From contig CAVVPY010000008.1 in the NCBI GenBank assembly GCA_963750295.1, forward strand, positions 248,001-312,000: a DNA stretch of 64,000 bases, in the 5' to 3' direction. A program made the translations under genes and the position numbers. Shown piece after piece: positions 55,848 through 64,000 of this stretch; position 1 is the stretch's first letter, and the number at the start of each line of letters is the position of its first letter. Source of the stretch: CAVVPY01 sp963750295 (GTDB lineage: Bacteria; Actinomycetota; Actinomycetes; Mycobacteriales; Jatrophihabitantaceae). The notes beneath the pieces were generated by a model, which saw only the letters and a program-made list of their open reading frames with translations, did no database searches and was not told where the DNA came from.

Positions 55848-55855
55848 CACCGTTC

Positions 55856-55882
55856 GGCGGGCGGCCCAGCAGGCCGCCCGCC
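55856..55882. terminator. Strong bidirectional hairpin terminator
   Basis: Perfect 11-bp stem GGCGGGCGGCC/GGCCGCCCGCC with loop CAGCA, between convergent genes. Confidence 0.75.
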
Positions 55883-55888
55883 CTCAGC

Positions 55889-57508
55889 TCAGTGCTGGCG
55901 ACGACCCCGTGGGAAGCGCACCAGACCGAGCACGAGCAGCAGCGTGCCCAGCCCGACCAGGACGAGCCCGAAGTCGATGTGAGCCGCGGTGTGCGGGCCG
56001 GTCCCGGCGAGCGGCGGCGAGGACGTCTCACCCGGTGCGAGCACCTGGATGTTCACGACGTGCTCGCGGGTGGTGAACTCGGCATCGCTGGCGGTGAACA
56101 CGAAGAAGTCCGGGCCGGTGAAGCCGTTGTCCGGCGTGTACACCACCGTCGGGCCACTGCCGCGCAGCGAGCCGTGCTTCGGCTGATGCGTGATCCGGTA
56201 CGTGAGCGGGTCACCGTCCGGGTCAGAGGCCTTCAGCGTGATCGTCTTCGGGGTGTTGATCGGTGTGGTGAGGTACTGGTCCTTGGCAGTCGGACGCCGG
56301 TTGGCGACGACCACCCAGTCGACGGTTGCCGTCGCACGCTCGGTCGATCCGGCGATCGTGGCGGTGGCACTGATCTCGTCGTGGCCCACGCCGTTCTCGT
56401 CGGTATAGGTGAAGCTCACCTTGCCGCTGGCGTTGCTGTTGCACGACGCCGGGCTGCAGGTGCCCGTCACGCCCGCGTTCACACCGGAGAGGTCGAAGGT
56501 GACCTTGATGCCGGACGCGGCCGCGCCGCTCTTGGTCACCGTGGCCGTGACGGTGTGCGTGCTACCGGCCGGCTCCTCGCCGCTGACGGGAGTCAGCTTG
56601 AGGTCAGGTGCGGTGGCGCTGATGTCGCGGCCGGCGATGAGGACGTAGGCCTCGCCGCACTCGCGCACGCCGGTGTCGGTACCGGTGCCGCACGTCGGCT
56701 TGGTCGCCGTGTCGGTGGCCAGAATCAGCGGCTGCCAGTCGGTCGGGTAGGTGGGGAAGGTGATGTGGACCGAGCAACCCCAGCCGGCGATGTCGGTGTC
56801 CTTGAGCTTGGTGAACGCCGAGGTCTTGGCGATCTGCGCGACATTGCCCCCGCAGGGCGGGCTGGTATCGAGCGTGAACCCGGTCCCGGTTGCGGTGAGC
56901 CGGTTCAGCGTGGGCTCGATCTGGCCGTTGTCGCCACAACTCGTCGTGAAGTACACGCCGGTGGCACCGGCCACGGCACCCGCGTAGGTGATCCCGGACT
57001 GCACCAGCCGTTCGGCGCCGGCCGTCGTCGGATCGGCCGGGTCGCTCGGCGCCGCGTTCCCGCCACCGTTCATGTAATGGAACTCAGGGTCGGTCCCGAC
57101 CAGGGCGCGGTTGCCCACCGCGGGGTTGAGACCCGACTTCCCGAGCACGACCTTGCCCCAGATGTTCGAGGTGCTCGTGGCCGAATCCGGCATCACGCGG
57201 CAGTCGGGGTCACCGATGATGAGCAGCTGGTACTTGGCGAAGTCCGCTGCCGTCATCGCGACCCACTGCGCACCCGTGACGACGGTGACCTTGAAGCCCG
57301 CTTGCTCGGCCGCGAACTGCTCGAGGCTGATCGGGTTTCCGGAGCCGTCCACGATGCCGGCGCCGGTCGTGACCGTATCGGCGTTGATCAGTGCCGAGTT
57401 GGCCTTGTAACCGGGCGGCAACGCCTGGGCAGCGGATCCGCCGGTCACCACCGCGGCGGTGCCGAAGGCGATTGCGGCTGCTGCGAGGAGCGCAATTCTG
57501 CGCAACAT
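55889..57508 (-). CDS. Sortase-anchored surface protein with Ig-like/cadherin-like domains
   Basis: A 539-aa exported protein. Signal peptide (MLRRIALLAAAAIAFG..., cleavage after AQA). A large N-terminal domain (about 35-290) contains at least eight Cys, likely disulfide-linked. A big-1/Ig-like domain (about 305-385) precedes a cadherin-like domain (RPTAKDQYLTTP, ITLKASDPDGDPLTYRI; about 400-485). The C-terminus is a sorting signal: LAGTG at about 500-504, hydrophobic helix, then RFPRGRRQH. LAxTG is the class E sortase type; no sortase gene is in the window. Confidence 0.85.
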   Translation of the reverse strand: MLRRIALLAAAAIAFGTAAVVTGGSAAQALPPGYKANSALINADTVTTGAGIVDGSGNPISLEQFAAEQAGFKVTVVTGAQWVAMTAADFAKYQLLIIGDPDCRVMPDSATSTSNIWGKVVLGKSGLNPAVGNRALVGTDPEFHYMNGGGNAAPSDPADPTTAGAERLVQSGITYAGAVAGATGVYFTTSCGDNGQIEPTLNRLTATGTGFTLDTSPPCGGNVAQIAKTSAFTKLKDTDIAGWGCSVHITFPTYPTDWQPLILATDTATKPTCGTGTDTGVRECGEAYVLIAGRDISATAPDLKLTPVSGEEPAGSTHTVTATVTKSGAAASGIKVTFDLSGVNAGVTGTCSPASCNSNASGKVSFTYTDENGVGHDEISATATIAGSTERATATVDWVVVANRRPTAKDQYLTTPINTPKTITLKASDPDGDPLTYRITHQPKHGSLRGSGPTVVYTPDNGFTGPDFFVFTASDAEFTTREHVVNIQVLAPGETSSPPLAGTGPHTAAHIDFGLVLVGLGTLLLVLGLVRFPRGRRQH

Positions 57509-57731
57509 CGTCTCTCCCTAGGCACAACGGAACGCGACGCGGTCGGTCGCGCGGGGCTGCGGGGAAGTTAGCAGAGCGAGAGGGGCGTCGGACACGTCCC
57601 GAAGGTGCGCAATCGGGTGCGATCGGCTCCGGTCGTCACGCAATGTTCGACTCGCAGCTCGATCTGGACAATTCATGCCAACCTCGGCCAAGATCGCGTG
57701 TGAAGCTACCGTTGGATTGGAGGCTGCTGCG
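57509..57731. other. Intergenic region between divergent genes
   Basis: About 220 bp with promoters expected in both directions. No RNA gene, operator or riboswitch was recognised. GGAGG at 57718-57722 is the Shine-Dalgarno of the following gene. Confidence 0.4.
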
Positions 57732-58280
57732 ATGTCCGCCTTGATCTACTCGGCGATCATGTCGTTGGACGGCTACGTCGCCGACGAGCGCGGCGAGTTC
57801 GACTGGGCGGCACCCGACCAAGCGGTGCATGCGTTCGTCAACGACCTCGAGCGGCCGATCGGTACCTACCTCTACGGGCGCAGGATGTACGAGGTGATGC
57901 TCGCCTGGGAAACGATGGCCGACGAAGAAGCGGTGATGCAGGACTACACGTCGATCTGGCAGGCCGCCGACAAGATCGTGTACTCGACCTCCCTGGACGC
58001 GGTGCGCACGTCGCGTACCCGCCTCGAGCGGGACTTCGATCCCAGCGCCGTGCAGCAGTTGAAGCAGGACAGCGATCGCGACCTCAGCGTGGGCGGACCC
58101 GGCCTGGCCGGGGCCGCGCTACGGGCCGGTGTGGTGGACGAATGCCATTTCTTCCTCGCGCCGATCGCGGTCGGGGGCGGGACTGCCGCGCTGCCCGCGG
58201 GGCTGCACCTCGGCCTGGATCTGCTCGAGCACCGTCGCTTCGGCAACGGGATGGTGTACCTGCGCTACCGCGTCACCTAG
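57732..58280 (+). CDS. Dihydrofolate reductase / RibD C-terminal family protein (second copy)
   Basis: A 182-aa paralogue of the family member at 14247-14825. Seen: LIYSAIMSLDGYVADERGEFDW, YLYGRRMYEVML, and VGGPGLAGAALRAGVVDECHFF with a GGP loop for the dinucleotide. GGAGG precedes the ATG by 8 nt. Biochemical function is not known; it is not the housekeeping FolA. Confidence 0.86.
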   Translation: MSALIYSAIMSLDGYVADERGEFDWAAPDQAVHAFVNDLERPIGTYLYGRRMYEVMLAWETMADEEAVMQDYTSIWQAADKIVYSTSLDAVRTSRTRLERDFDPSAVQQLKQDSDRDLSVGGPGLAGAALRAGVVDECHFFLAPIAVGGGTAALPAGLHLGLDLLEHRRFGNGMVYLRYRVT

Positions 58281-58310
58281 TTGCGGGCGGATACGGCGGA
58301 CGCGGGCGGC

Positions 58311-59861
58311 CTACTCCCACTCGATCGTCCCTGGCGGCTTGGACGTCACGTCCAGGACGACTCGATTGACCTCGCGCACCTCGTTGGTGATGCGGGTCGA
58401 GATGCGCTCGAGCACGTCGTAGGGCACCCGGGTCCAGTCAGCGGTCATCGCGTCCTCGGACGAGACCGGGCGCAGCACGACCGGGTGGCCGTACGTGCGA
58501 CCGTCACCCTGGACGCCGACCGACCGCACCTCGGCGAGCAGTACGACCGGGCACTGCCAGATGTCGCGGTCCAGCCCGGCCGCCGAAAGCTCCGCGCGAG
58601 CGATCGCGTCCGCTCGGCGCAGCACCGCGAGCCGGGCCGCCGTGACCTCGCCGACGATGCGAATGCCGAGGCCGGGACCGGGGAACGGCTGGCGCCACAC
58701 GATTCCGGCAGGCAGTCCGAGTTGCTCGCCGACCCGGCGCACCTCGTCCTTGAACAGCGTCCGCAGCGGTTCGACGAGCGCGAACTGCAAGTCGTCCGGC
58801 AGCCCGCCCACGTTGTGGTGGCTCTTGATGTTCGCCGTGCCCGTGCCGCCGCCGGACTCGACCACGTCCGGGTAGAGCGTGCCCTGGACGAGGAAGTCGA
58901 CCGAGTGCCCTTCGGCGACGAGTTCGCGCGCTGCCAGTTCGAAGCACCGGATGAACTCTCGGCCGATAGTCTTGCGCTTCTCCTCCGGGTCGGTGACGCC
59001 GGCGAGCGCGTCGAGGAACCGCGCGGACGCGTCGACGACCTTGAGCGTCACACCGGTCGCGGCGACGAAATCGCGCTCGACCTGCTCGGCCTCGCCGTCG
59101 CGAAGCAGCCCGTGGTCGACGAACACGCACGTCAACTGGTCGCCGACCGCTCGCTGCACCAGCGCTGCGGCAACGGCGGAGTCGACACCGCCGGACAGCC
59201 CGCAGATCACCTGCTTGCCGCCCACCTGCGCGCGGATCGAATCGACCTGCTCGTCGATGATGTTGGCCTCGGTCCAGGTCGGCCGGACGTGTGCGATGTC
59301 GTAGAGGAAGTGGCGCAGCATCGCCTGGCCGTGCTCGGTGTGCAGCACCTCGGGGTGGAACTGGACGCCGGCGAACCCGCGCTCGACGTCTTCGAATGCC
59401 GCCACCGGCGCGCCCGCGGTGGAGGCGGTCACGGCGAACCCCGGCGGCGGGACGGTCACCGCGTCCCCGTGGCTCATCCACACCTGCTGGATGGCGGGCA
59501 GTCCGCGCAGCAGCACGCCCGGGTCGTCCACGCGCATCGACGCGCGGCCGAATTCCGAGTCGCCGGTGTGCGAGACCTCGCCGCCGAGTGCCTGGGTCAT
59601 CGCCTGGAATCCGTAGCAGATGCCGAAGACCGGGATGCCGGCTGCGAACAACGCCGGGTCGGTGCGCGGGGCCCCCTCGGCGTACACCGAGGACGGCCCG
59701 CCCGACAACACGATCGCCTTCGGCCGGCGGGCGAGCATGTCGGCGACCGGCATCGTGTGCGGGACGATCTCGGAGTAGACGTGCGCCTCGCGCACGCGGC
59801 GGGCGATCAGCTGGGCGTATTGCGCCCCGTAGTCGACGACCAGGACGGTTTCGGCCTGCAT
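58311..59861 (-). CDS. guaA: GMP synthase (glutamine-hydrolysing)
   Basis: A 516-aa enzyme that makes GMP from XMP. N-terminal class I amidotransferase with nucleophile Cys in GICYGFQAM and His/Glu in QFHPEVLHTEHG; then the ATP-pyrophosphatase P-loop GLSGGVDSAVAA; and C-terminal dimerisation domain ending in KPPGTIEWE. ATG 59861 was chosen as the usual start just before VLVVDYGAQYAQLI. A structured intergenic region lies about 110 nt upstream. Confidence 0.96.
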   Translation of the reverse strand: MQAETVLVVDYGAQYAQLIARRVREAHVYSEIVPHTMPVADMLARRPKAIVLSGGPSSVYAEGAPRTDPALFAAGIPVFGICYGFQAMTQALGGEVSHTGDSEFGRASMRVDDPGVLLRGLPAIQQVWMSHGDAVTVPPPGFAVTASTAGAPVAAFEDVERGFAGVQFHPEVLHTEHGQAMLRHFLYDIAHVRPTWTEANIIDEQVDSIRAQVGGKQVICGLSGGVDSAVAAALVQRAVGDQLTCVFVDHGLLRDGEAEQVERDFVAATGVTLKVVDASARFLDALAGVTDPEEKRKTIGREFIRCFELAARELVAEGHSVDFLVQGTLYPDVVESGGGTGTANIKSHHNVGGLPDDLQFALVEPLRTLFKDEVRRVGEQLGLPAGIVWRQPFPGPGLGIRIVGEVTAARLAVLRRADAIARAELSAAGLDRDIWQCPVVLLAEVRSVGVQGDGRTYGHPVVLRPVSSEDAMTADWTRVPYDVLERISTRITNEVREVNRVVLDVTSKPPGTIEWE

Positions 59862-59971
59862 TGCCGGGAGTCTAGATGACCGCGCGGTCGCGCCCGGCCC
59901 GCCGCGCCCCCGTCCGCGCTGCAGCCAAACGGCCCACCTTCGACGGGCTTTGCCCCGCGCATCGTCCACCT

Positions 59972-60024
59972 TTGCCCCGCAGGTGGGTGCTGGACGTCGG
60001 CTTCAGCACCCCTACGCGGGGCAA
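59972..60024. other. Long hairpin between guaA and the SDR gene
   Basis: Outer stem TTGCCCCGC (59972-59980) with GCGGGGCAA (60016-60024), inner stem GGGTGCTG (59985-59992) with CAGCACCC (60004-60011). A second copy of TTTGCCCCGC at 59949-59958 could compete for the same 3' arm. It may be the terminator of the SDR gene, the start of the guaA leader, or both. Confidence 0.6.
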
Positions 60025-60041
60025 GGCCGAGCCGGGTCGCG

Positions 60042-60959
60042 TCACGGCCAGGGGTAGTGAAAGCCGGTGAGGTCCTCGCTGACCAGCCACAGCTGGTGTG
60101 CCAGCTTCTCGTCCTCGGCCAGCGGCGAGAGCCGGGCCGGCCCGATCCGGCCGCGGGTCTCGCCGAGCCGCTGCGGCCCGGTGTACGAGCCCGGCTCGGC
60201 GGCGCTCGCCGCGAACAGCACCGCACGGGCCGCGGCGCGAGCCGGCTGGCCGACCAGGCGCAACGCGTGCGGGCCGATCCAGCGCAACACCGGGTTGGCG
60301 CCCATGCCCTGCCGGTCGCTGACCAGACCCGTCGCCGCGACGCCCGGGTGTGCCGCGGCCGAGGTGATCGGCAGCGATCGTGCGCTGAACTGCCGGTGCA
60401 GCTGCCGTGCGAACAGCAGGTTGGCCAGTTTCGAATTCGCATACGCCCGGCGCGCGTCGTAGCCCGGCCCGGCATTCGCGTCGACGACCGTCGCATCGGC
60501 GCCGTAGTGCGCGATCGAGGCGACGGTGACGACGCGCGCACCGGGCTCTTCGAGCAGCGCACCCAGCAGCAGGCCGGTCAGGGCGTAGTGCGCCAGGTGG
60601 TTGACGGCGAATTGCAACTCGAACCCGTCGACCGTGCGCATCGGACGCGGCGGCGCCATCACCCCGGCGTTGTTCACGAGCACGTCGAGGGGTCCCGTCC
60701 ACGTCTCGGCGAATGCACGCACCGCGTCGATGGACGCGAGGTCCACCTCGCGCACCTCGACGACGGCGCCGGGCCGCATCCCCCGGATGCGCAGGGCGGC
60801 GGCCGCGCCCTTCGCCCGGTCGCGGCAGGCGAGCACCACGGTCGCGCCGGCCGCGGCGAGGCCATCGGCGGTTCGGAATCCGATTCCCGAGTTGCCGCCG
60901 GTCACGAGGGCGACGCGACCGTCCAGGCAGGGCATCCGGTCGGCCGTCCACCGCGTCAT
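60042..60959 (-). CDS. Short-chain dehydrogenase (retinol dehydrogenase-like)
   Basis: A 305-aa classical-extended SDR. Seen: cofactor loop TGGNSGIG, Arg after strand 2 (CRDRAKG, suggesting NADPH), NNAGVM, and the catalytic Tyr-Lys in AYANSKLANLLFA. It fits the retinol/protochlorophyllide-oxidoreductase-like group. ATG 60959 is preferred over a start further upstream, since the extra 15 residues are not conserved in character. Substrate unknown. Confidence 0.88.
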   Translation of the reverse strand: MTRWTADRMPCLDGRVALVTGGNSGIGFRTADGLAAAGATVVLACRDRAKGAAAALRIRGMRPGAVVEVREVDLASIDAVRAFAETWTGPLDVLVNNAGVMAPPRPMRTVDGFELQFAVNHLAHYALTGLLLGALLEEPGARVVTVASIAHYGADATVVDANAGPGYDARRAYANSKLANLLFARQLHRQFSARSLPITSAAAHPGVAATGLVSDRQGMGANPVLRWIGPHALRLVGQPARAAARAVLFAASAAEPGSYTGPQRLGETRGRIGPARLSPLAEDEKLAHQLWLVSEDLTGFHYPWP

Positions 60960-61036
60960 AGCGGAATCATTTCCGAATCGCCCTGGAAATTCTGCCGGAA
61001 TCATCCGGTACGCGCATTGCTCGCAGCAATAGACGA

Positions 61037-62767
61037 ATGACCTTGCCCGATCGACCCGGCAGACTGATGGGCATGACCTCGGGGATGACAGGTGGCGCCA
61101 CGTTCACAGCGCGCCGCGGCCTGCCGTTCCTCGTGGTCATCGTGCTCTGCGCCCTGAGCCCTGTCGTCCCGCACTCGATCACCCCGAAGGCGCATTGGTG
61201 GATCATCGCCGGCGCACTGATCGTCGTGCTCGTCGGCGCCGGGGTGATCGCGACGCGGCTGCCGAACGGGCACTGGTGGCACACGGTCACCCCGATGATC
61301 TCGCTGCCGATCATCCAGTTCCTGCGGGCGGCCGACGGTTTCTCGACGTCCGGCTTCGTCCCGATGTTGTTCCTGCCAGTCACGTGGTTCGCGCTGTACG
61401 CGGGCCGGCGCCAGGTGGTCCTCAGCCTGATCGGCTGCACCTTCCTGCTGATCTGGCCGATCCTGCTCATCGGCGCGCCGCGCTACCCGGCACCCACGCT
61501 GCGCGGGTCGCTGTTGCTACTGCTCGTTCTGGTGATCGTCGGGTTGCTCATCAACGGCCTGGTCGAGTCCAGCCGCCGGGCAACCGGTGATCTCCGGATG
61601 AGCGAACGCCGATTCCGTGCCGCGTTCGACAACGCGCCGGTGGGGATGGCGCTCGCCGGTGTCACCGGTGCGCGGGCCGGGTACTTCCTGCGGGTCAACC
61701 AGGCGCTGTGCGCCATGTTCGGACGGACCGCCGAGGAACTCACCGCAGCGCCGATCGCCACCTTCACCCATCCCGACGACGTCGCGTCGACGGTCGACCG
61801 GTTGACGCGCGCCACCACGTCGGACACGGCCCGGCTCATCGAGACGCGGTTCGTGCACAAGTCCGGCGCCACCATCTGGGCGGCCCTCTCGTTCTCGGTG
61901 ATCCGGGACGAGGCCGGCGCGCCGCAGTACCTGATCAGCCAGATCGAGGACATCGGTTCGCGCCGCGAATCGGACCAGGCATTGCTCAACGCACTCGAGT
62001 CCGAACGCAGGTCCACCGAGCGAATGCGCGAACTGGACCGCGTCCGGACCGAGGTGTTCTCCAACATCGCGCATGACCTGCGCTCGCCGCTGACCGCCGC
62101 TGCCGGGTTCACCGAGCTCCTCGCGGACGGCAGCGTCGGCGCACTCACGCCACGCCAGAAGTCCCTGCTCGCGACGGTCGACCGAAGCCTGTCGCGGATC
62201 GCGAACATCGTCGACGAGATGCCCGCGGCATCGCACCCCGAGCCGGTGATCACCGCCCCGAGCAAAGACGTGATCGACATCGGCGACACCGTCGACACCG
62301 CCGTGCAGACGATGGCGATGATCGCGTCCATGCACGGGCAGGCGCTCAGCTATCACTGCGAATTGAACGGAGTCCTGGTCGCAGCCGACGCGAGCAGGAT
62401 CGGCCGGGCCCTGCTGAACCTGATCGGCAACGCGGTGAAGTACACACCCGACACCGGCCACATCGACGTGGACGCGCGCCGCTTCGGCGACCGGGTCGTG
62501 ATCGTGGTGTCCGACGACGGCATCGGCATTCCGGCAGATGACCAGGAGCGGGTGTTCGAACGCTCCTTCCGTTCGGCCACCGCGAAGGAACGGGCCATCT
62601 CCGGCACCGGACTCGGGCTGGCGATCGTCAAGGAGATCGTGACGCAGTACGGCGGGACGATCGCCGTCGAGAGTGAGCCCGGGTACGGCTCTGCCTTCAC
62701 GATGACCCTGCCGGCGCTACCCGCCGAGCAAAGCGCCGAGGTTGGCGCCACCGCAGACGTCGGCTAG
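61037..62767 (+). CDS. Membrane PAS-domain sensor histidine kinase (orphan)
   Basis: A 576-aa kinase. About five membrane helices (28-175), then a PAS domain (about 195-310: FRAAFDNAPVGMALAG to YLISQIEDIG), HisKA with phospho-acceptor His346 in NIAHDLRSPL, and HATPase with NLIGNAVKYTPD, DDGIGIP and GTGLGLA. No response regulator is adjacent. Several Met codons between 61037 and 61085 could serve as start. Its TAG lies within CTAG at 62764-62767, shared with the stop of the convergent deaminase gene. Confidence 0.88.
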   Translation: MTLPDRPGRLMGMTSGMTGGATFTARRGLPFLVVIVLCALSPVVPHSITPKAHWWIIAGALIVVLVGAGVIATRLPNGHWWHTVTPMISLPIIQFLRAADGFSTSGFVPMLFLPVTWFALYAGRRQVVLSLIGCTFLLIWPILLIGAPRYPAPTLRGSLLLLLVLVIVGLLINGLVESSRRATGDLRMSERRFRAAFDNAPVGMALAGVTGARAGYFLRVNQALCAMFGRTAEELTAAPIATFTHPDDVASTVDRLTRATTSDTARLIETRFVHKSGATIWAALSFSVIRDEAGAPQYLISQIEDIGSRRESDQALLNALESERRSTERMRELDRVRTEVFSNIAHDLRSPLTAAAGFTELLADGSVGALTPRQKSLLATVDRSLSRIANIVDEMPAASHPEPVITAPSKDVIDIGDTVDTAVQTMAMIASMHGQALSYHCELNGVLVAADASRIGRALLNLIGNAVKYTPDTGHIDVDARRFGDRVVIVVSDDGIGIPADDQERVFERSFRSATAKERAISGTGLGLAIVKEIVTQYGGTIAVESEPGYGSAFTMTLPALPAEQSAEVGATADVG

Positions 62768-64000
62768 CCGCCCGCGCGTTCGGCGAGCGTGCGTGCGGCG
62801 GCGGCCAGCTCATGCGCGATCACCGGCACGTCGGCCGTCCGCAGCTCGCCGTCCTCGACCACCGCCGTGCCGCCGACGAGAAGCGCCGCCAGCGGAGCCG
62901 GCGGGCCGAACACGAGCGCCGCGACCGGATCGGCGATGCCGGCGTGCCCCAGCCCGTCGAGGCGCCACAGCGCGACGTCGGCGAGCTTGCCCACTTCGAG
63001 CGACCCGATCTCGGCTGTCCGGCCCAGGCACGCTGCGCCGCCCATCGTCGCCAGGCGCAGCGCACCTCGGGGATCGAGCGCGCGAGGTCCGCGGCGGGCA
63101 CGCGCCATCAGCATCGCCTGCCGGAGTTCGGCTGCCAGGCTGCCGCTCTCGTTGGACGCCACCCCGTCGACCCCGAGACCCACCGGCGTGCCGGCGGCGA
63201 GCAACTCCGGGATGCTGGCGATTCCCGCGCCGAGGCGAGCATTCGAACTCGGGCAGTGCGCGACCCCCGTACCGGTCGCGCCGAGCTTGGCGATGTCGCC
63301 CTCGGACAGGTGCACGCAGTGCGCGAGCCACACGTCCGGTCCGAGCCAGCCGAGCGATTCGACGTAGTCGATCGGGCGGGCACCGAAGCTCTCGAGGCAG
63401 AACTCTTCCTCGTCGTCGGTCTCGGCGAGATGCGTGTGCAGCCGCACGCCGAGAGTGCGCGCCTGGTCAGCGCATTGGGCCATCAGTTCGCCGGTCACCG
63501 AGAACGGCGAACACGGCGCGATCCCGATGCGCAGCATCGAGTCCGGCGCCGGGTCGTGGTAGGCCGCGACCAACTGTTCGTTCGCGGCGAGGATCGCGTC
63601 CGACTCTTCGACGATGGAATCCGGCGGCAGCCCGCCCGCCGATTCGCCGAGGTTCATCGACCCGCGCGTCGGGTGGAAGCGCAGCCCGATCCGCCGGGCA
63701 GCGTCGATCTCGGCAGCGAACAGATCCCCACCGGCACGCGGGACGACGTAGTGATGGTCCATCGCGCTGGTGCAGCCCGACAGCGCGAGCGCGGCCAGCG
63801 CGGCGCTGGCAGCCGCGTGCTCCAGCTCGGCGTCCAAGTGGGCCCAGATCGGGTACAGCTCGGTCAGCCACTCGAACAACGTCGCCTGCTGCGCACGGCC
63901 CCGGGTCAGCCATTGGTAGAAGTGGTGGTGGGTGTTGACCAGTCCGGGCGTGGCCAGGCAGCCGGCACCGTCGATGCGGCGCGCCCCGTCGATCGCCGGT
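62764..64000 (-). CDS. 8-oxoguanine deaminase-like amidohydrolase (ATZ/TRZ family), N-terminus cut by window edge
   Basis: About 412 residues are visible. Seen: zinc-binding NTHHHFYQWLTRG, HTHLAETDDEEEF with metal and substrate His/Glu, LAHCVHLSE, and the metal-bridging Asp in GLGVDGVASNESG. The HHHFYQ...TLFEWLTELYPIW segment is typical of 8-oxoguanine deaminases of the ATZ/TRZ group. Only a short N-terminal beta-sandwich part is missing. Hydroxy-atrazine or other purine-like substrates cannot be excluded. Confidence 0.85.
   Translation of the reverse strand, partial: PAIDGARRIDGAGCLATPGLVNTHHHFYQWLTRGRAQQATLFEWLTELYPIWAHLDAELEHAAASAALAALALSGCTSAMDHHYVVPRAGGDLFAAEIDAARRIGLRFHPTRGSMNLGESAGGLPPDSIVEESDAILAANEQLVAAYHDPAPDSMLRIGIAPCSPFSVTGELMAQCADQARTLGVRLHTHLAETDDEEEFCLESFGARPIDYVESLGWLGPDVWLAHCVHLSEGDIAKLGATGTGVAHCPSSNARLGAGIASIPELLAAGTPVGLGVDGVASNESGSLAAELRQAMLMARARRGPRALDPRGALRLATMGGAACLGRTAEIGSLEVGKLADVALWRLDGLGHAGIADPVAALVFGPPAPLAALLVGGTAVVEDGELRTADVPVIAHELAAAARTLAERAGG

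Noticed and set aside
33265..64000. Joint 8-oxoguanine system of mutY and the deaminase at the window end
   Set aside because: The genes are 30 kb apart with no shared regulation visible.

Overview
The window is a 64 kb chromosomal segment of a high-GC actinobacterium. Evidence for this is the many GTG starts, the start/stop overlaps (ATGA, GTGA) inside operons, and the presence of carD, lsr2, disA, clpC, F420-type oxidoreductases and GAF-ANTAR proteins. The stretch cysS-rlmB / ispF-ispD-carD / lipoprotein / radA-disA / mutY / clpC / panD / lsr2 / lysS / coaX / panC keeps the gene content of the Mycobacterium tuberculosis Rv3579c-Rv3603c region. A non-mycobacterial Mycobacteriales or Frankiales-type organism is likely; I cannot name the genus.

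Layout. 0-6.4 kb: a HAD phosphatase and a 2-hydroxyacid dehydrogenase, divergent from a molybdenum hydroxylase operon (large, FeS and FAD subunits, form II CoxL signature) ending in an acyl-CoA dehydrogenase. 6.4-14.1 kb: an orphan GAF histidine kinase, a deazaflavin oxidoreductase, a coupled operon (acyl-CoA dehydrogenase-like / PIG-L deacetylase-methyltransferase fusion / glycosyltransferase), a Rieske membrane protein and a GAF-ANTAR pair. 14.1-19.6 kb: a segment bounded by a full tRNA-Thr(UGU) and a 47-nt copy of its 3' half, holding a DHFR-fold protein, an MTHFR-like protein and an ABC exporter plus two-component operon; it looks like a decayed integrated island. 19.7-24.7 kb: acyltransferase, acetyltransferase, a sugar-type ABC ATPase behind a LacI-like operator, a DUF4188 protein and AlaX. 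23.8-47.4 kb: the conserved core block with translation, isoprenoid, NAD, pantothenate, c-di-AMP and proteostasis genes, interrupted by a secreted protein followed by two tandem hairpin repeats. 47.6-64 kb: a large LAL regulator, PcrA, an APC permease, a chorismate mutase with a predicted Phe/Tyr attenuator, a sortase-type surface protein, guaA, an SDR, a second orphan kinase and a partial 8-oxoguanine deaminase-like amidohydrolase.

How genes work together. panC, panD and coaX serve pantothenate and CoA; nadB and nadC serve NAD (nadA is absent here); ispD and ispF share an operon with the RNA polymerase regulator CarD; radA, disA and mutY are DNA-maintenance genes. The strongest regulatory signal is the transcription attenuator before chorismate mutase at 55.0-55.14 kb, with an FFYGY leader peptide, a pause hairpin, an antiterminator and a terminator with a U-tract. 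The most interesting uncharacterised gene set is the GTGA-linked acyl-CoA dehydrogenase-like / PIG-L-methyltransferase / GT2 operon at 8.1-11.2 kb.
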